Shown in pieces: positions 46,371 through 56,112 of a DNA stretch of 64,000 nt (its first letter is position 1; every line of letters starts with the position of its first letter). This DNA comes from Strigamia acuminata (lineage: Eukaryota > Arthropoda > Chilopoda > Geophilomorpha > Linotaeniidae). The notes beneath the pieces were generated by a model, which was not told the origin of the DNA, made no database searches, and was given only the letters and a program-made list of their open reading frames with translations. The position numbers and the translations under genes are program-made. The stretch spans positions 6,204,186-6,268,185 of the forward strand of contig OX442317.1 of NCBI GenBank assembly GCA_949358305.1, in the 5' to 3' direction.

Positions 46371-49300
46371 TTATTGCAGATATCTCAACAACTGTTGGAG
46401 TTAGGCGCATGCATGTGATGTTACGGTTGCAGAGATATGGTCGGAAAACGTAATTTTTCAAGAGAAAAAGTGGTCGGAATACTTGGTTTATTGCAGATAT
46501 CTCAACAACTGTAGGAGTTAGGCGTATGCATGTGATGTTTAATCGCTTTTCTAGCTGATTTCAGATCAATTGAGCTCATTTCTGGGACTTTTTCAATTTT
46601 GGCCAATTTTGACAAAAACCCAAAGGCTAACCTATGGAGAAATGACCAAAATCGGTCAAAAATGGAAAAAGTGCCAGAAATGAGCTCAATCGATCGGAAA
46701 TGAGCTAGAAAAGCGATTAAACATCACATGCATATGCCTATCTGTTACGGTTGCAGAGATATGGTCGGAAAACTTAATTTTTCAAGAGAAAAAGTGGTCG
46801 GAATACTTGGTTTATTGCAGATATCTCAACAACTGTAGGAGTTAGGCGTATGCATGTGATGTTTAATCGCTTTTCTAGCTGATTTCAGATCAATTGAGCT
46901 CATTTCTGGGACTTTTTCAATTTTGGCCAATTTTGACAAAAACCCAAAGGCTAACCTATGGAGAAATGACCAAAATCGGTCAAAAATGGAAAAAGTGCCA
47001 GAAATGAGCTCAATCGATCGGAAATGAGCTAGAAAAGCGATTAAACATCACATGCATATGCCTATCTGTTACGGTTGCAGAGATATGGTCGGAAAACTTA
47101 ATTTTTCAAGAGAAAAAGTGGTCGGAATACTTGGTTTATTGCAGATATCTCAACAACTGTAGGAGTTAGGCGTATGCATGTGATGTTTAATCGCTTTTCT
47201 AGCTGATTTCAGATCAATTGAGCTCATTTCTGGGACTTTTTCAATTTTGGCCAATTTTGACAAAAACCCAAAGGCTAACCTATGGAGAAATGACCAAAAT
47301 CGGTCAAAAATGGAAAAAGTGCCAGAAATGAGCTCAATCGATCGGAAATGAGCTAGAAAAGCGATTAAACATCACATGCATATGCCTATCTGTTACGGTT
47401 GCAGAGATATGGTCGGAAAACTTAATTTTTCAAGAGAAAAAGTGGTCGGAATACTTGGTTTATTGCAGATATCTCAACAACTGTAGGAGTTAGGCGTATG
47501 CATGTGATGTTTAATCGCTTTTCTAGCTGATTTCAGATCAATTGAGCTCATTTCTGGGACTTTTTCAATTTTGGCCAATTTTGACAAAAACCCAAAGGCT
47601 AACCTATGGAGAAATGACCAAAATCGGTCAAAAATGGAAAAAGTGCCAGAAATGAGCTCAATCGATCGGAAATGAGCTAGAAAAGCGATTAAACATCACA
47701 TGCATATGCCTATCTGTTACGGTTGCAGAGATATGGTCGGAAAACTTAATTTTTCAAGAGAAAAAGTGGTCGGAATACTTGGTTTATTGCAGATATCTCA
47801 ACAACTGTAGGAGTTAGGCGTATGCATGTGATGTTTAATCGCTTTTCTAGCTGATTTCAGATCAATTGAGCTCATTTCTGGGACTTTTTCAATTTTGGCC
47901 AATTTTGACAAAAACCCAAAGGCTAACCTATGGAGAAATGACCAAAATCGGTCAAAAATGGAAAAAGTGCCAGAAATGAGCTCAATCGATCGGAAATGAG
48001 CTAGAAAAGCGATTAAACATCACATGCATATGCCTATCTGTTACGGTTGCAGAGATATGGTCGGAAAACTTAATTTTTCAAGAGAAAAAGTGGTCGGAAT
48101 ACTTGGTTTATTGCAGATATCTCAACAACTGTAGGAGTTAGGCGTATGCATGTGATGTTTAATCGCTTTTCTAGCTGATTTCAGATCAATTGAGCTCATT
48201 TCTGGGACTTTTTCAATTTTGGCCAATTTTGACAAAAACCCAAAGGCTAACCTATGGAGAAATGACCAAAATCGGTCAAAAATGGAAAAAGTGCCAGAAA
48301 TGAGCTCAATCGATCGGAAATGAGCTAGAAAAGCGATTAAACATCACATGCATATGCCTATCTGTTACGGTTGCAGAGATATGGTCGGAAAACTTAATTT
48401 TTCAAGAGAAAAAGTGGTCGGAATACTTGGTTTATTGCAGATATCTCAACAACTGTAGGAGTTAGGCGTATGCATGTGATGTTTAATCGCTTTTCTAGCT
48501 GATTTCAGATCAATTGAGCTCATTTCTGGGACTTTTTCAATTTTGGCCAATTTTGACAAAAACCCAAAGGCTAACCTATGGAGAAATGACCAAAATCGGT
48601 CAAAAATGGAAAAAGTGCCAGAAATGAGCTCAATCGATCGGAAATGAGCTAGAAAAGCGATTAAACATCACATGCATATGCCTATCTGTTACGGTTGCAG
48701 AGATATGGTCGGAAAACTTAATTTTTCAAGAGAAAAAGTGGTCGGAATACTTGGTTTATTGCAGATATCTCAACAACTGTAGGAGTTAGGCGTATGCATG
48801 TGATGTTTAATCGCTTTTCTAGCTGATTTCAGATCAATTGAGCTCATTTCTGGGACTTTTTCAATTTTGGCCAATTTTGACAAAAACCCAAAGGCTAACC
48901 TATGGAGAAATGACCAAAATCGGTCAAAAATGGAAAAAGTGCCAGAAATGAGCTCAATCGATCGGAAATGAGCTAGAAAAGCGATTAAACATCACATGCA
49001 TATGCCTATCTGTTACGGTTGCAGAGATATGGTCGGAAAACTTAATTTTTCAAGAGAAAAAGTGGTCGGAATACTTGGTTTATTGCAGATATCTCAACAA
49101 CTGTAGGAGTTAGGCGTATGCATGTGATGTTTAATCGCTTTTCTAGCTGATTTCAGATCAATTGAGCTCATTTCTGGGACTTTTTCAATTTTGGCCAATT
49201 TTGACAAAAACCCAAAGGCTAACCTATGGAGAAATGACCAAAATCGGTCAAAAATGGAAAAAGTGCCAGAAATGAGCTCAATCGATCGGAAATGAGCTAG

Positions 49301-50335
49301 AAAAGCGATTAAACATCACATGCATATGCCTATCTGTTACGGTTGCAGAGATATGGTCGGAAAACTTAATTTTTCAAGAGAAAAAGTGGTCGGAATACTT
49401 GGTTTATTGCAGATATCTCAACAACTGTAGGAGTTAGGCGTATGCATGTGATGTTTAATCGCTTTTCTAGCTGATTTCAGATCAATTGAGCTCATTTCTG
49501 GGACTTTTTCAATTTTGGCCAATTTTGACAAAAACCCAAAGGCTAACCTATGGAGAAATGACCAAAATCGGTCAAAAATGGAAAAAGTGCCAGAAATGAG
49601 CTCAATCGATCGGAAATGAGCTAGAAAAGCGATTAAACATCACATGCATATGCCTATCTGTTACGGTTGCAGAGATATGGTCGGAAAACTTAATTTTTCA
49701 AGAGAAAAAGTGGTCGGAATACTTGGTTTATTGCAGATATCTCAACAACTGTAGGAGTTAGGCGTATGCATGTGATGTTTAATCGCTTTTCTAGCTGATT
49801 TCAGATCAATTGAGCTCATTTCTGGGACTTTTTCAATTTTGGCCAATTTTGACAAAAACCCAAAGGCTAACCTATGGAGAAATGACCAAAATCGGTCAAA
49901 AATGGAAAAAGTGCCAGAAATGAGCTCAATCGATCGGAAATGAGCTAGAAAAGCGATTAAACATCACATGCATATGCCTATCTGTTACGGTTGCAGAGAT
50001 ATGGTCGGAAAACTTAATTTTTCAAGAGAAAAAGTGGTCGGAATACTTGGTTTATTGCAGATATCTCAACAACTGTAGGAGTTAGGCGTATGCATGTGAT
50101 GTTTAATCGCTTTTCTAGCTGATTTCAGATCAATTGAGCTCATTTCTGGGACTTTTTCAATTTTGGCCAATTTTGACAAAAACCCAAAGGCTAATCTATG
50201 GAGAAATGGCCAAAATCGGCCAAAAATTAAAAAGTGCCAAAAACTAGCGAAATCGACGTGAAATGACGTGAAAAATCGATTAATTATCGCATGAGTGTAT
50301 CTATCTGGCACGGCTGCCGAGAGAAACAAAAATAG
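46371..50335 (+). repeat. 324-bp satellite array with hairpin-forming units
   Basis: The anchor TGGTCGGAATACTTGG recurs at 46471 and then every 324 bases to 50035, giving eleven full units that look identical by eye. Each unit contains an inverted repeat with arms of about 90 bases (left arm from AGGCGTATGCATGTGATG, right arm ending CATCACATGCATATGCCT) and a loop of roughly 40 bases. A second, shorter inverted pair (GTTGCAGAGATAT / ATATCTCAACAAC) spans the unit junction. The array is preceded by one short unit (about 116 bases, from 46370) lacking most of the hairpin. It ends at about 50190 in an abruptly diverged half-unit. Confidence 0.95.
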
Positions 50336-50344
50336 ACAAATCAA

Positions 50345-50670
50345 AAAAAATATAAAAAGATTTCATTTTTATTTCTAAAATTTTATTATTCTTATTCAAA
50401 CCTCATATTTACGACCAGATTTCAATAAAAATTGGCTTAAACGGTAAATGTTGCAAACATTGGGATGTATGACAGCTGATACTTTGTAGTTTCTAAGGTT
50501 AAAATACTCGTTTCTAAGCCACTGTGACTGTGGGGCTCGTTGTTCATTGGGTTTAGCTTTGGCTTTTGGAGTTAGATGTAGTGTGTTCGATCCTGAGTTG
50601 ATGTCTAAACTTTTCTTTTCTTTTTAGTTTTCTTTCCTTGCTTAAGTACAGGTGTTAAGGAAAGAGTTAG
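50345..50670. other. Spacer after the satellite, nothing recognised
   Basis: AT-rich, with no open frame or repeat that I can name. Confidence 0.4.
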
Positions 50671-50673
50671 AGT

Positions 50674-51158
50674 GAGGAGCGGTGGCTCTTGCGATGCGTT
50701 TCCAGTATTATCTTGAGTGGACACGAGCATTCAAAGTCTCTAGTTCGAATCCAGAGCAATTCAGATGACGAAGAAAATTATTTTTAAACATTTTCTATCT
50801 CTAAATTTTCAATCAATTACGTCAGTGCGCAATCTGTAAGTAAGAGAATTAAGCAGTAGTTGGATAAGAAGGAGTGGTGGCTCAGAGGTATGATGGCTGG
50901 TATTAATAAACAAAATAAATGAAGAACATGTGTCTGTGTTCAAATCCAGAGATGGATAAATTTAAGTAAAAAAAAATTCTGCTGATTTTATTCAGGTCTA
51001 ATTTGTGTTATTCTTTTCTAGTAATTTTCTCTCTTAACTCTATAAGAAGTCAATTAGACATAAGGATAACAACAAGAAGCAGTAGCTTCGAGGTTAAATG
51101 TCTAGTATTTTGAAACTTAACGACGGACATATGTTCGGGTTCGAATCCCGACCAATCT
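50674..51158 (+). repeat. Three tRNA-like sequences, plus orientation
   Basis: Copies at about 50674-50760, 50869-50955 and 51076-51158 share an A-box-like GTGGCTC...AGGT...ATG, a GTATT block, and a B-box: AGTTCGAATCC, TGTTCAAATCC and GGTTCGAATCC respectively. Spacing between copies is about 195-207 bases. The stems are too irregular for working tRNAs, so I call them tRNA-derived repeats or pseudogenes. Confidence 0.6.
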
Positions 51159-51220
51159 AGAGAATTTAAAAAAAAATTTAAAATTTAAAAAAAATTAAAA
51201 TTAAAATTAAGAATAGATTC

Positions 51221-51303
51221 CATCGGGGATTCGAACCCACGACTTCGGAGTCCAAAGCCACCACCAAAACACATGAAGAAGATACCACACAGCTACAATA
51301 GCT
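51221..51303 (-). repeat. tRNA-like sequence, minus orientation
   Basis: Read on the minus strand it has TAGCTGTGTGGT (A-box-like) and GGGTTCGAATCCCCGA (B-box with a T-arm-like flank). It is the first of four in this orientation. Confidence 0.55.
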
Positions 51304-51370
51304 GTTATGCTATAAGTTCCTTAAAACTTATACTTATAGTTTAAATGCGAATAAACATGTGAAAGACTAG

Positions 51371-51724
51371 ACTAGACTAGAAAAACCTGAAAAACCTCAA
51401 AAATACTAGACTAGAAAAACCTGAAAAACCTCAAAAATACTAGACTAGAAAAACCTGAAAAACCTCAAAAATACTAGACTAGAAAAACCTGAAAAACCTC
51501 AAAAATACTAGACTAGAAAAACCTGAAAAACCTCAAAAATACTAGACTAGAAAAACCTGAAAAACCTCAAAAATACTAGACTAGAAAAACCTGAAAAACC
51601 TCAAAAATACTAGACTAGAAAAACCTGAAAAACCTCAAAAATACTAGACTAGAAAAACCTGAAAAACCTCAAAAATACTAGACTAGAAAAACCTGAAAAA
51701 CCTCAAAAATACTAGACTAGAAAA
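51371..51724 (+). repeat. 34-bp minisatellite (ACTAGACTAGAAAAACCTGA...)
   Basis: Ten copies with an exact 34-base period (51371, 51405 and so on to 51711), essentially identical until the last one degrades. Each unit contains two CTAG palindromes and two AAAAACCT blocks. Confidence 0.95.
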
Positions 51725-51859
51725 ACCCAAGATAAAAACCTCAAAAATGACTACTAGAAAACTCAAAGAAAACTAGAAAAACCTAAGGAAAGACCCCTTT
51801 TCTCCGATTTTGCAAAATGAAAAAAACAACTGAAAAAAAAGTTGACCAACGTGGAGAGC

Positions 51860-52242
51860 GACTCGGGGAGGCGAACCCGCGACGCGCCCGGCAATGCCGG
51901 CGCAATGGGTATCCTCCCACCGGCTCCCACCGGTGCTTTTTAGCAGAGTCGCTTAGTTTGAGCCTTATAAACTTGAATTTTGCATTTTTCAACTGAAAAA
52001 ATAAAGTATAAAAAGCAAAACTACTCGCGGATTTGAACCAGTTCACACAGCACTCTCACCATGCACTCTAACCACACGGCTACATAGAATAACAATAACT
52101 AAGTAAGGTTAAAGCTCTTATAAACTTTGATTATCCTTTTTTAGACTGAAAAAAATAATAATAAAAGACAAAGCTATAGTCGCGGATTCGAACCCGTTCA
52201 CTCAGCTCAGTAATCGGACACCCTAACCACGCAGCCACCATG
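51860..52242 (-). repeat. Tandem array of three tRNA-like units, minus orientation
   Basis: B-box sequences lie at 52183-52194 (GGTTCGAATCC on minus), 52029-52040 (GGTTCAAATCC) and about 51867-51877, i.e. 154-162 bases apart. The first two have a clear A-box-like GTGTGGTTAGAG or GCGTGGTTAGGG. Between copies, the spacers also resemble each other (TTTTTTCAGTxxxAAAAA, then AAGTTTATAAG), so the whole unit of about 160 bases is tandemly repeated. Confidence 0.6.
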
Positions 52243-52447
52243 GTCAATATCTATATCACTCCATAGTTTCAGCCTTTCTATTTATCGCCTTTAAAAAAAT
52301 ATTTAACGACATATGCCACGTTCTACAGTATATCCATGTGGGATAAACAGAAAACAAATAACGCGACATCACTTTGCTGCACCTGCGCTTGGATGACCAC
52401 CACCAGAAAGATTTTAATGAAAACTTTTTTAAATTTTTAAAAATTAT

Positions 52448-53715
52448 TTAAAATGAGTGCAAAAACTTGGAAAAATGTGTGCAAATAAAGTGGTATAATA
52501 TGCACAAAAACCTGGTATAATATGCACAAAAACGTGGTATAATATGCACAGAAACGTGGTGGAATGATTGCAAAACATGGCAAAATGTGTGCAAAAACAT
52601 GGTAAATTGTGTGCGAAAAAGTGGTATAATATGGGCAAAAACGTGGGGAAATGAGTGCAAAAACTTGGTGAAATGAGTGCAAAAACTTGGTGAAATTTGT
52701 GAAAAATCGTAGCAAATTATGTGCAAAAAAAGCGGTAAAATGTGTGTTAAAACGTGGTAAATTGTGTGCAAAAACGTGGTAAAATGTGTGCAAAAACTTG
52801 GCAAAATGTGTGCCAAAACGTGGCAAAATGTGTGCTTAAATGTGGTAAAATGTGTGCCAAAACGTGGCAAAATGTGTGCTTAAATGTGGTAAAATGTGTG
52901 CCAAAACGTGGCAAAATGTGTGCCAAAACGTGGCAAAATGTGTGCCAAAACGTGGCAAATTGTGTGCCAAAACGTGGCAAAATGTGTGCCAAAACGTGGC
53001 AAAATGTGTGCCTAAATGTGGCAAAATGTGTGCAAAAACGTGGCAAAATGTGTGCCAAAACGTGGCAAAATGTGTGCTTAAATGTGGTAAAATGTGTGCC
53101 AAAACGTGGCAAAATGTGTGCCAAAACGTGGCAAAATGTGTGCCAAAACGTGGCAAAATGTGTGCCAAAACGTGGCAAAATGTGTGCCAAAACGTGGCAA
53201 AATGTGTGCAAAAACGTGGTAAAATGTGTGCCAAAACGTGGCAAAATGTGTGCCAAAACGTGGCAAAATGTGTGCCAAAACGTGGCAAAATGTGTGCCAA
53301 AACGTGGCAAAATGTGTGCAAAAACGTGGTAAAATGTGTGCAAAAACTTGGCAAAATGTGTGCCAAAACGTGGCAAAATGTGTGCAAAAACGTGGTAAAA
53401 TGTGTGCAAAAACATGGTAAAATGTGGCAAAACTTTGGCAAAACGTGAGCCAAAACGTGTGCAAAAGCGTGATATAATGTGTGCAAAAACATGATAATAT
53501 ATGTGCCAAAACGTGGCAAAATGTGTGCAAAAACGTGATAAAATGTGTGCAAAAACATGATAATATATGTGCCAAAACGTGACAAAATGTGTGCAAAAAC
53601 GTCTTAAAATATGTGCAAAAGCGTGGTAAAATGTCTGCAAAAACTTGGCAAAATGTGTACAAAAACGTGGTAAAATGTGTGCAAAAAACATGGTAAAATG
53701 TGTGCAAAAATTTGG
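52448..53715 (+). repeat. 22-bp array (GTGTGCCAAAACGTGGCAAAAT)
   Basis: About 55 copies of a 22-base unit, degenerate at both edges and most regular at 52850-53400. Because 22 is not a multiple of 3 and the unit lacks stops, every frame on both strands stays open for long distances, up to 332 codons on minus. The unit contains CCAAAACGTGG, close to an inverted repeat. No protein is inferred. Confidence 0.92.
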
Positions 53716-53779
53716 CTCTTTTTCAATTTTTGGGCATTTCTGCAAACATTAGCCTTTGCTTTTTTAGCAAATTTTAAAA

Positions 53780-54035
53780 AGAGCCAAAAACTTGCTGAAT
53801 ACATGTAAAATGTGCTAAAAAGTCGATTTCCGTTGGCGGAATTTGCATATCTGGCACCGTTGCAGAGATATAACACGTTTTCTGTTCAAAAAGTCAGTTT
53901 TTTGCTTATATCTCTGCAACAGCCAAAAATTTGACAATGCCAAAAACTAGTGGAAACGACGTGAAATAACGTGAAAAATAGTTTAATTATCGCATGAGTA
54001 TGCGTACCTGCACGGTTGCGGAGAAAATCCGAGTT
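53780..54035. repeat. Diverged relative of the satellite hairpin
   Basis: GTTGCAGAGATATA...TATATCTCTGCAAC at about 53861-53925 is the same inverted pair as at satellite junctions. The part at 53930-54030 (CCAAAAACTAG, GACGTGAAATAACGTGAAAAAT, TTATCGCATGAGT, GCACGG) is closer to the terminal half-unit at 50200-50330 than to the main satellite. Confidence 0.6.
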
Positions 54036-54129
54036 TTTTGAAGAAAAAAAAAATTGGAAAACACGAGCCGCTATTGCGCATGAGCGTAGACTTTTGAAAA
54101 ATTTTCGAAATTCGTTCCTCCATTGAGAT

Positions 54130-54332
54130 CTTAAACTGAGCCAATCGCAGCTATCGTATGCTAATAATTAAAGCGTCATCACGTACGCCAACGTCGCTTC
54201 AATCGCGTCGGTCACGTTACATTGCCGTTGCCCCGTTTGATTGGACATTACGCTAATTTGCATAGACACGTGTACGAGTTTGCATAATAGCGCATTCGCT
54301 GCGATTTTGCCACTCGAGGTTTCGCCATCGAG
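54130..54332 (+). promoter_or_regulatory. Probable promoter with CCAAT, octamer and E-box
   Basis: A GC-richer stretch with GCCAATC at 54140-54146, an inverted CCAAT box (ATTGG at 54240), a perfect octamer ATTTGCAT at 54256-54263 and CACGTG at 54267-54272, all upstream of the small plus-strand gene candidate. Motif presence only; use is inferred. Confidence 0.45.
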
Positions 54333-54897
54333 ATGAAAAGACCTCTTCGGATCACTTCACGTTTAAGTAAGTATGTTTATGTTTTAGCACTTTGTCTTCT
54401 TCTAATTTATATTTTGTCTTCTTCTAATTTATATTTTGTATAGACGGTGAGCTTTTATTGGGTTTATTTCTTTTTGTTCTGTTTTGCTGGATTTATTTCT
54501 TTTTGTTCTGTTTTGCTGGATTTATTTCTTTTTATTGTTTTGCTGGGTTTATTTCTTTTTATTCTATTTTGTTGGGTTTTATTTCTTTTTATTCTATTTT
54601 GGTGGGTTTTATTTCTTTTTATTCTATTTTGGTGGGTTTTTTTTCTTTTTATTGTTTTATTGGGTTTATTTCTTTTTATTCTGTTTTATTCTATTTTATT
54701 TTTCTGTTTTTGTTATTTTATTTTTCTATTTTGTTCTATTTTATTTATTCCTAGGTTAGTTTTTAATAATTTTACTATTGACCTTTTTAAACTAATTTTT
54801 TTTTATTTCAGAATATTCCAGCAGACTTTTCAACAACCAACAGACGACATTTCCACAACAAAAATTTTTTTTTACATTTTTTTTAAATATTTTCTAA
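54333..54897 (+). CDS. Candidate two-exon small gene, 39 codons
   Basis: Exon 1 (54333-54366) encodes MKRPLRITSRL and ends at a strong donor TTTAA|GTAAGTATG. Exon 2 starts at 54812 after TTTTATTTCAG and stops at 54895-54897. Phases match across the junction. The product is a 39-residue peptide, basic at the start and Phe-rich at the end, with no family I recognise. It could equally be a spliced non-coding RNA, because the reading frame is short and the end is AT-biased. The promoter-like stretch just upstream and a following AATAAAAAATAAA (about 54983) support a transcript. It converges with the minus-strand candidate gene. Confidence 0.35.
54457..54735 (+). repeat. Intronic minisatellite of about 29-30 bp
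   Basis: About eight copies of GGGTTTATTTCTTTTTATTCT with a TTTTGCT or TTTTGGT joiner fill most of the intron of the small plus-strand gene candidate. Confidence 0.8.
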
Positions 54898-55033
54898 GTC
54901 TTTTTTTCCTTTTTTAAGAATATTTTCTAAGTCTTTTTTGTATTTTTTTCTAAGTTTTTTTTTTGTATTTTAAGTTTTTTTAATAAAAAATAAAAAAAAA
55001 TATTATAAGTCTAAATTTTATTTTTCTATCTAT

Positions 55034-55785
55034 TTACAATAAAAAATACATGAGGGGATGCAATTTGCATCCAAAAAGAAGATAAGGCGATTTTTGGCGT
55101 CTAGCATTGATGAAAATCCACGAGCGGATACAACTGAAAAACAACACTTCGAACTTGTCTTTAATGCATCTCGAGTGTTTGGAAACATGATACAATATTT
55201 CCAAAGTTTTGGAAATAAAGTGCAATGTTCCCAAACACCCGAGATGCAATAAAGACAAGTTCGAAGTGTTGTTTTTCAGTTGTACCCGCTCGTGGAAAAA
55301 CGGTCCCGGTCCGGCAGCGGCAGCCGACGTATAAACCTGAAACAAATAAAACAAAATTATTAAAATAAATTACACGTAAACGCTAATAAATAAAAAGCCT
55401 AAAATAAGAAACGCGAAAAAATAAAAAGGCTAAAAGACGAAGAAACGCAAATAAATTAAAAGCCTAAAAAAAGTAAAGGCAAATAAAATAGAAGCAGCAT
55501 AAAATAAAGAATAAAGGCGAATAAAATAGAAGCAGCAGGAGGAACGTTAAATATTCTCTCGCAAAACAATTCAAAACTAAGACTAAAACCACCTAAAACG
55601 TAGAACCGGAAAACGTAAATGTTAAAAGTGCACTAAGATAGCCATGTGCGAAAACGAGTACCGTTTTACGAAATTGCATAAAAAACAACTGCTAAAATTA
55701 AAGCTAAAAACTAAAACCTATAAAATGAATAAAAATTGAAAAAACTCACCTGCAAACGTCGCGTGCTTCGCCTCCGAGCTGACAT
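55034..55785 (-). CDS. Candidate two-exon gene, 112 codons, containing a long hairpin
   Basis: Exon 1 (55785-55750) encodes MSARRRSTRRLQ and ends at CAG|GTGAGTTTT. Exon 2 (55336-55034) follows TTATTTGTTTCAG and stays in frame to TAA. Both splice sites are strong and the phase is 0. A CCAATCAG box lies upstream at 55856, and AATAAA on minus lies just past the stop (near 55018). The protein starts Arg-rich, continues VYTSAAAAGPGPFF, and has no recognised domain. The whole middle of exon 2 is a near-perfect palindrome, so residues of the second half are encoded by the antisense of the first half. Selection could act on the RNA fold rather than on the peptide. I favour a structured RNA precursor with an incidental or small coding frame. 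Confidence 0.4.
55118..55295 (-). ncRNA. 178-bp gap-free hairpin (arms about 85 bp)
   Basis: The arms 55118-55202 and 55211-55295 align base for base with no gap and about nine mismatches, most of them next to the loop. Outside that cluster, three of the four mismatches are A on the left facing C on the right of the plus strand; in a minus-strand RNA they become G-U wobbles. The arms begin CCACGAGCGG and include AACAACACTTCGAACTTGTC. A foldback transposon is the alternative; no target duplication is evident. Confidence 0.55.
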
Positions 55786-56084
55786 AAGCTACTGAAAATC
55801 TAAGCCAAAAATGAAGATGCAAAATAGCACAATCACTGACATGTCATTTGAATATCCAATCAGAAATCACAGAAATTTCTGGCAAAAACAAACTTTCTAC
55901 GTGCTGCTACCTGGTGAAAAATAGATGAAACTTAAATTAATCTCAAGATTAGTAGAGATTAGTAGAGACTTTGAAAATTTTTCGAAATTTCGAAACGCCC
56001 AAAAATCACTGATTGAGTATGTTTCCGTCACTTTTCTATTTTTGGTCGTTATAAAACCAAAACTCAAGATACAATTAAACTTCC

Positions 56085-56090
56085 TTTATT
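56085..56090 (-). terminator. GTF3C1 poly-A signal
   Basis: AATAAA on the minus strand, 22 bases after the GTF3C1 stop codon. Confidence 0.65.
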
Positions 56091-56112
56091 TCAAATGTAT
56101 TTACAAATCCGA

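Noticed and set aside
51371-51724. Regularly spaced repeats that could be mistaken for a CRISPR array
   Set aside because: The 34-bp units abut with no unique spacers, and the DNA is eukaryotic.
50674-52242. Functional tRNA genes
   Set aside because: B-box matches are good, but the acceptor and anticodon stems cannot be closed in any copy by eye.
52747-53745. 332-codon minus-strand frame and several plus-strand frames of Cys, Lys and Gln repeats
   Set aside because: They are a direct result of a stop-free 22-bp tandem unit; all frames are open alike.
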